Below are positions 59,622 through 64,000 of a stretch of 64,000 nucleotides of DNA, piece by piece. The notes under the pieces are model-generated. The model searched no databases. It was not told the origin of the DNA and worked only from the letters and a program-made list of their open reading frames with translations. Numbering within the stretch: the stretch's first letter is position 1; each line of letters begins with the position of its first letter. The position numbers were made by a program, and so were the translations under genes. This DNA is from Allobosea sp. (GTDB lineage Bacteria > Pseudomonadota > Alphaproteobacteria > Rhizobiales > Beijerinckiaceae), in assembly GCF_017308075.1 (NCBI RefSeq), contig NZ_JAFKFX010000029.1, forward strand, positions 1 to 64,000, written 5' to 3'.

Positions 59622-62600
59622 TCAGCTCCTCGCTCCCTGCAATTTCCTGGCTTGCGTCTGGAATTCAGGCTCCGATCTTGGATTGGCTGCCGTTGCGGCG
59701 ACGCTCAGGCTCGTGGCGGTCTCGGCCTTGCCGTCGCGCAGCTTGTATCGGACGCCGGCGCGCGCCGTGATCTTGAAGAACCTCGAAATGCGGATGGTCA
59801 CGGAAAGCGTGCCGTCGGCGTCGATCTGGCCGGAGTCGCGATAGGTCATCCGCAGCATCAGCACGATGCCGACCGTGGCGATGCCGGCGACATTGACGTG
59901 GCCGGCGACCACCAGCACCAAGGCGATCGAGAGCCCGCCGCCGGGACGGCCGATCAGCTTGCGGTAGCTCAGCACTCCGGAAAGCGTGATGAAGACCTGG
60001 CCGGAGAACGGGCCGACGGCGAAGGCGAGCGACGCCGACCCGCCCGCGCCGGCCTCGACCGCGACCATCAGCTCGGAGTCGAAGGGCCGGTATTCGGCTT
60101 CGACCTGGATGTAGCCAGTGCCGCCGATGATGAAGATCGAGAAGATGAAGGGCCGCTCCACCGTCGACAGGTTGAAGCGGTCGGCGAGCATGAAGTCCGG
60201 ATAGGCGAGCAGCTTGAAGCGGTTCTCGATCGAAAGGTTCGAGATGCCGCTGGTGCCGAAGTTCAGAGCGAGCGGCGGGATCGCAAATTCGTGCTCGATG
60301 CCGACCGGGACGCCATCGCGCTTGACGAGCTTCAGCCCACCGATCTCGTCCGTAAAGAGGGTCGAAAGGAAGTCCTGGATGAATTTGAAGCTCGGATTGA
60401 GCCGGATGTTCTTCGGATCGAACTCGATCTCGAGCCCCTTCTCGCGCGTGAAGGCGAGCGCGAACTTGTCGAAGCGCAGCATCGACTGGCCGCCGACGAC
60501 GATGTCGATGCTGGTGTCGATGCGGCCGAAGCCGCTTTCCGTCGGCCGATCCTCGTCCTTGGAGGCTTCCAGCCGCACGCGGCCGGTGAGCCCCATGTCG
60601 ACGAAATCGGCGCTGAACGGACCGACCGAGAACAGGCTGCGACGCCCCGGCATGGGCGCGTTGATGTCGAGCTGTACCCAGGCGCGCGCCTGAGCCTTGT
60701 CGAAGTCGTGCGTGACCTTGATGGCGTCGCGAACGCCGGCAGGCAATTTGAAGCCCTTGAACAGGCCGTCGAGCTTGGCGCCGCCGAGATTGCGGAACAC
60801 CGCGCCGATATCGAGCCCGGACAGGTCGGAGGGCAGCAGCCGGTCGCCGATCCTGTCGAAGGGCAGCGACAGGCCGAGCGCCTTCAGCTCGTCGCCGAGC
60901 CGGTTGAACAGCGCCTTCGTCTCGGTGGTGTCGATGATGTCCGAAAGCTCGTCATAGCCTGACCGGATACGGTCGATATCGGCCTTGAGAGCGGCAAGCT
61001 CGGGCGCCGAGGTGACCGCCGAATAGAGCTTCAGGACATTGGACGGGGCCGCCATCGGCCCGCCCGTGGTGAGCCGGCTCGCTGCGCCGAAGGCGCGCTC
61101 GCCATACATGCGCGCTGTTTCGGTCGAGCAGGCAAGGTCGTTCTGCAGGCCGCGCACCGAATGATCCAGCGCGTTCACCGTGGCGAGCAGCGCGTCTGCC
61201 TTCCTGCCAAAATCCTCGATACTGCCGCCGATGGCATCCTCGATGCGCTTCGTGACCGTACCGAATGCGGCCTTCAGCTCCTCGGCCTTCGTATCGAGAT
61301 ATTTCTCCGCATCGGTCGCCAGGGCCTGGAGATAGGATCTGGCCTTGTCCACGCCTTCGAAGACCGCCCCGCAGGCGAGCGAGACTTCGTCCAGCGCTCC
61401 GAGCGTCGCGGCCGAGAGCTCGCCGATCGGCTCCTGGATCGCCTCGCCCAAGGCGCGCATCTGCTGGCGGATCCGTGCGAGCGCCTCGTCGGGCTTTCCG
61501 AGTTCCGCTTCGGTCAGCGATCTGAGCAGCTCTTCGAGCGCCGGACGCAGCACCTTTTCGCGCACCACGGTCGCCAGCAGGCCTTGCGGCGCCAGCGCGA
61601 GCTGAGCCGCCTTGAGGGCACCGGCCACATCGTCGACGATTGCGGTGATCCGGGCTTCGACCTCGTCGACATCGCCGCGGAGCTCTTCGAGCACGCCGTC
61701 GAGGCGCGCGAGCGCCGACGCGATCAGGAAGTCGAGCAGCTTGCCGAGATCCGCCAATTCCTTTTCGAGTGGCGCAAGCTTCGTCTCGACCCAGCCGGCG
61801 AGTTCACCGATCTCGCTCTCGACATCCGGCCAGATCGCCTTGAACGCATTCGCGATCGCATCGAAGCCCAGATCGGAGAGCTCCTTTGCAAAGGCAATGA
61901 CCTCATCGGCCGTCCCGGCCAGGGCCGTGACGACGGATGACAGTGCCTCGGAGAGGCTGGCGACCGTGGCCGCCGCCCGGTCCAGCGCCTCGTCGCCCTG
62001 CGCTTCCATCTTGTCGAGCTGCTGGCGCGTGTTCGATACCGTCGTCTTGGCGTCGCTCGCGGCGGTCCGCAGCGCCTGCAACGCCGTCAGGACCTTGCCC
62101 TTCAGCGCTGCGTCGATCTTGCCCTCATTGGCGACGCTGACGATTGCGGCATTGATCCTGACGATCGCCGTATCGATCTGGCCGGGCTTTCCGTCAGGCG
62201 CGAGTCGGTCCAGCGCGGCCCGCGCCGTGTGAAGTTCAAGCTTGTTGGCGAACGAACCGAGGCCGGACAATGCGCCGGCGCGCTGCTCTGCGATTTCGCT
62301 CAGGGCCTTCGCCAAATAGCCGCCGATCGCCTGGCTCGCGTCATCGAGCTCCGAGGCGAAACGCTGCTGTGCCTCGCCGATCAGCGCGCTGATGTCGGCC
62401 GCGATATTGCCGGTGCAGGCGCGCAACCCGGCGTGAAGGCTCCTGATGCGTCCTGCCGACCAGGGCTTGTCGCGATCATAGCCCGCGACGAACTCCTCGA
62501 CGCGCTGACGGGCGCGCGTGACCATCGCCGCGAATTCGGAATCGAGGTCGCGGATGATGGCGCGCGCCTTCTCGGCGCCTTCGCCGGCCTTGCCGACATC

Positions 62601-64000
62601 CTGGCTCGCTTCGCGGAAATGCGGCTCGATATAGGCCGTGCTGCGATCGAGCAGCGCCTCGATCAACGCTGCCTTCGTCGTGAACTCGAAGTTGTCCGGC
62701 AGCACCGCTCGCGCATCGTCCGCCCACTCGCTGAGCGCGCTGCGGATCAGCATCTGCTTGCGCCGGATCATGCCGACGGCATCGGACTTCATCTTCTCGC
62801 AGGGGCTCTCCTGGTCGGCGAAGCTGCCGAGCGCCCCTTTCAGCCCGTCGAGAAAACCCTGAGCATCCTTGGCGCGCGGCTTGAGATTGTCCGCCACGAT
62901 CTGCGCATAGCTGCCGGGGTGTTGTGCCCATTTGGCCTTGAGCGCCGCCAGCGCCGTGCCGGTCCTGCCCGGGTCCTCGGCCGCGAGCGCGTCGCGCAGA
63001 TCCTTGACCAATCCCGAAAACGCAGCGCCGTCCGGCACGCTGCTGTCATTGCCCACAGCATCCCAGTAGGTCAGTTCCCTGATCGCCGGGGGCTCCTTGT
63101 CCGGCGTCAGTTCGGCCAGGCCGGCGAGCAATTTGCCGAGATCCGCGTGGAGAGGTTTCTCCACCGCCGCGACATGCGAGGCGCGCATGAAGGTGACGGT
63201 GTCGAGACTGACATAGACCGGCTTGCTGGCCCGGCCGGCATTGATCGCGGTCTTCTGTGCCGCCGGCGCCAGTCGCCAGGTGAAGCGGCGCAGCCCGGGG
63301 AGGAAGCGGCTGACGGATGCCTGCCGCGGGTCGCCGCCGCCGGAAACGGTAGGGTTCTGCGGGCGCGCGGGGGCGAGCGCTTTCATCATCGCCTGGGCGG
63401 CGGGGATATTGGCAAAATCGAGATCGATGCGGGCAGGCCAGGCATCGGTGTCGGAGGTGATCGCCTTGAAATCCGCGAAGAAGAACAGAAAGTCCGGATC
63501 GCGGCATTCCTGCGCCGCCACCGGCTTCTCGCCCTCGCCTTCCGCCACCGTGACGAAAGCGATGTCCGGCATCGGATAGACCTGCGGCCGTTCGCGTGCG
63601 CTCAGCCGGTTCCACAGCGGAATCTGCCAGCCATAGTCGCCGACCTCACTGCTCCAGGCGCTGTCGACATTGATGATCCTCGAATTGAAGCGCACCCGTT
63701 CGAGGAAGCCGGCGCTGCGCGCGGCCGCATTGTCGAAATCGGGATAGGCTCGCTCCGGCTCGAGCAGCTCGATATATTCGCGGACCTTGCGCAGGATCGG
63801 CCGGCGCGACCTCGTTCTGCCCGGGTCGTCCTCATATTTCGGCGCGAACTGCGCCGAAGCGTTGACCGTGCGCTCATAGACCACGACATGCTTGGCCCGG
63901 TGCCAGAGCGCGCAGATGCGGCCGAGCACCTCGACCTTCTGCCGTTCGATGAAGCCGTTGCGGGTCTCGCTCAGGATCGTGACGATGCCGTTGAGGAACT
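59622..64000 (-). CDS. Giant coiled-coil/beta protein of unknown function (partial, more than 1459 aa)
   Basis: The frame is open to the window edge (FLNGIVTILSETRNGFIERQKVEV precedes a possible GTG at 63929), so the N-terminus lies outside. The first 300 visible residues are globular (FNSRIINVDSAWSSEVGDYGWQIPLWNRL; FLFFFADFKAITSDTDAWPARIDLDFANIP). The centre, about 61.0-62.9 kb, is long and helical with heptad-like Ala/Leu/Glu patterns (IGELAGWVETKLAPLEKELADLGKLLDFLIASALARL; LEELRGDVDEVEARITAIVDDVAGALKAAQ), as in tape-measure or scaffold proteins. The C-terminal 400 residues are beta-rich and Gly-rich (GLTGRVRLEASKDEDRP ... GAGGSASLAFAVGPFSGQVFITLSGVLSYRKLIG) and end in amphipathic strands. 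No enzyme motif, signal peptide or clear membrane helix was found. Family not recognised. Confidence 0.75.
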   Translation of the reverse strand, partial: FLNGIVTILSETRNGFIERQKVEVLGRICALWHRAKHVVVYERTVNASAQFAPKYEDDPGRTRSRRPILRKVREYIELLEPERAYPDFDNAAARSAGFLERVRFNSRIINVDSAWSSEVGDYGWQIPLWNRLSARERPQVYPMPDIAFVTVAEGEGEKPVAAQECRDPDFLFFFADFKAITSDTDAWPARIDLDFANIPAAQAMMKALAPARPQNPTVSGGGDPRQASVSRFLPGLRRFTWRLAPAAQKTAINAGRASKPVYVSLDTVTFMRASHVAAVEKPLHADLGKLLAGLAELTPDKEPPAIRELTYWDAVGNDSSVPDGAAFSGLVKDLRDALAAEDPGRTGTALAALKAKWAQHPGSYAQIVADNLKPRAKDAQGFLDGLKGALGSFADQESPCEKMKSDAVGMIRRKQMLIRSALSEWADDARAVLPDNFEFTTKAALIEALLDRSTAYIEPHFREASQDVGKAGEGAEKARAIIRDLDSEFAAMVTRARQRVEEFVAGYDRDKPWSAGRIRSLHAGLRACTGNIAADISALIGEAQQRFASELDDASQAIGGYLAKALSEIAEQRAGALSGLGSFANKLELHTARAALDRLAPDGKPGQIDTAIVRINAAIVSVANEGKIDAALKGKVLTALQALRTAASDAKTTVSNTRQQLDKMEAQGDEALDRAAATVASLSEALSSVVTALAGTADEVIAFAKELSDLGFDAIANAFKAIWPDVESEIGELAGWVETKLAPLEKELADLGKLLDFLIASALARLDGVLEELRGDVDEVEARITAIVDDVAGALKAAQLALAPQGLLATVVREKVLRPALEELLRSLTEAELGKPDEALARIRQQMRALGEAIQEPIGELSAATLGALDEVSLACGAVFEGVDKARSYLQALATDAEKYLDTKAEELKAAFGTVTKRIEDAIGGSIEDFGRKADALLATVNALDHSVRGLQNDLACSTETARMYGERAFGAASRLTTGGPMAAPSNVLKLYSAVTSAPELAALKADIDRIRSGYDELSDIIDTTETKALFNRLGDELKALGLSLPFDRIGDRLLPSDLSGLDIGAVFRNLGGAKLDGLFKGFKLPAGVRDAIKVTHDFDKAQARAWVQLDINAPMPGRRSLFSVGPFSADFVDMGLTGRVRLEASKDEDRPTESGFGRIDTSIDIVVGGQSMLRFDKFALAFTREKGLEIEFDPKNIRLNPSFKFIQDFLSTLFTDEIGGLKLVKRDGVPVGIEHEFAIPPLALNFGTSGISNLSIENRFKLLAYPDFMLADRFNLSTVERPFIFSIFIIGGTGYIQVEAEYRPFDSELMVAVEAGAGGSASLAFAVGPFSGQVFITLSGVLSYRKLIGRPGGGLSIALVLVVAGHVNVAGIATVGIVLMLRMTYRDSGQIDADGTLSVTIRISRFFKITARAGVRYKLRDGKAETATSLSVAATAANPRSEPEFQTQARKLQGARS

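Noticed and set aside
1-64000. CRISPR arrays, tRNA or rRNA genes, prophage structural genes
   Set aside because: No regularly spaced repeats, cloverleaf-like genes or recognisable phage genes were seen in the window.

Overview
The window is high-GC DNA that reads like the chromosome of a free-living or plant-associated alphaproteobacterium of the Hyphomicrobiales (Bosea/Bradyrhizobium/Rhizobium type). This is inferred from the Rhizobium-type rhamnose genes (RhaD fusion, RhaI), the many ABC and TTT uptake operons each with its own regulator, and the IS3-family relics. No rRNA, tRNA, CRISPR array, phage structural gene or replication origin was found.

Region 1 (1-3.7 kb) is decayed. It holds the tail of one IS3-family transposase and a second IS3 element whose OrfB has a frame-breaking lesion at its start and an apparent in-frame deletion of the second catalytic Asp. 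Two broken genes for exported proteins follow, and the IS truncates the first. Region 2 (3.7-10.8 kb): a LysR regulator faces an operon with a PotABCD-type ABC importer, an FAD-dependent amino-acid/opine-type oxidase and an opine dehydrogenase-like enzyme. Region 3 (11.1-20.9 kb): an FGGY kinase, a DeoR regulator, bifunctional RhaD and RhaI (L-rhamnose or related deoxysugar catabolism), then an AfuABC-like ABC importer with a fused double permease.

Region 4 (21-24.4 kb): MFS efflux protein, aldo-keto reductase and divergent LysR. Region 5 (24.4-33.1 kb): a LIV-type importer (livFGHM) with an AA_synth-family protein and a 3-hydroxyisobutyrate dehydrogenase-like enzyme, a LysR regulator, and a divergent binding protein plus amidase separated by an intrinsic terminator. 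Region 6 (33.5-44.8 kb): an IclR regulator faces a second LIV operon bracketed by two related M20 deacylases, followed by a carbamoylase-type hydrolase and a convergent gamma-glutamyltransferase without a visible signal peptide. This looks like a route for importing and trimming N-acylated or gamma-glutamylated amino-acid derivatives.

Region 7 (45.3-52.8 kb): a tripartite tricarboxylate transporter (tctCBA), two enolase-superfamily enzymes, a D-2-hydroxyacid dehydrogenase and a GntR/FCD regulator with an apparent extra winged-helix domain, most likely for a sugar acid or hydroxy acid. Region 8 (53.1-64 kb, running off the window) holds two translationally coupled giant genes (2154 aa and more than 1459 aa) that I do not recognise. 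The second has a long coiled-coil-like helical centre and a beta-rich C-terminus. They abut a palindromic repeat and an apparent IS relic, and they are the best candidate here for an undescribed system.
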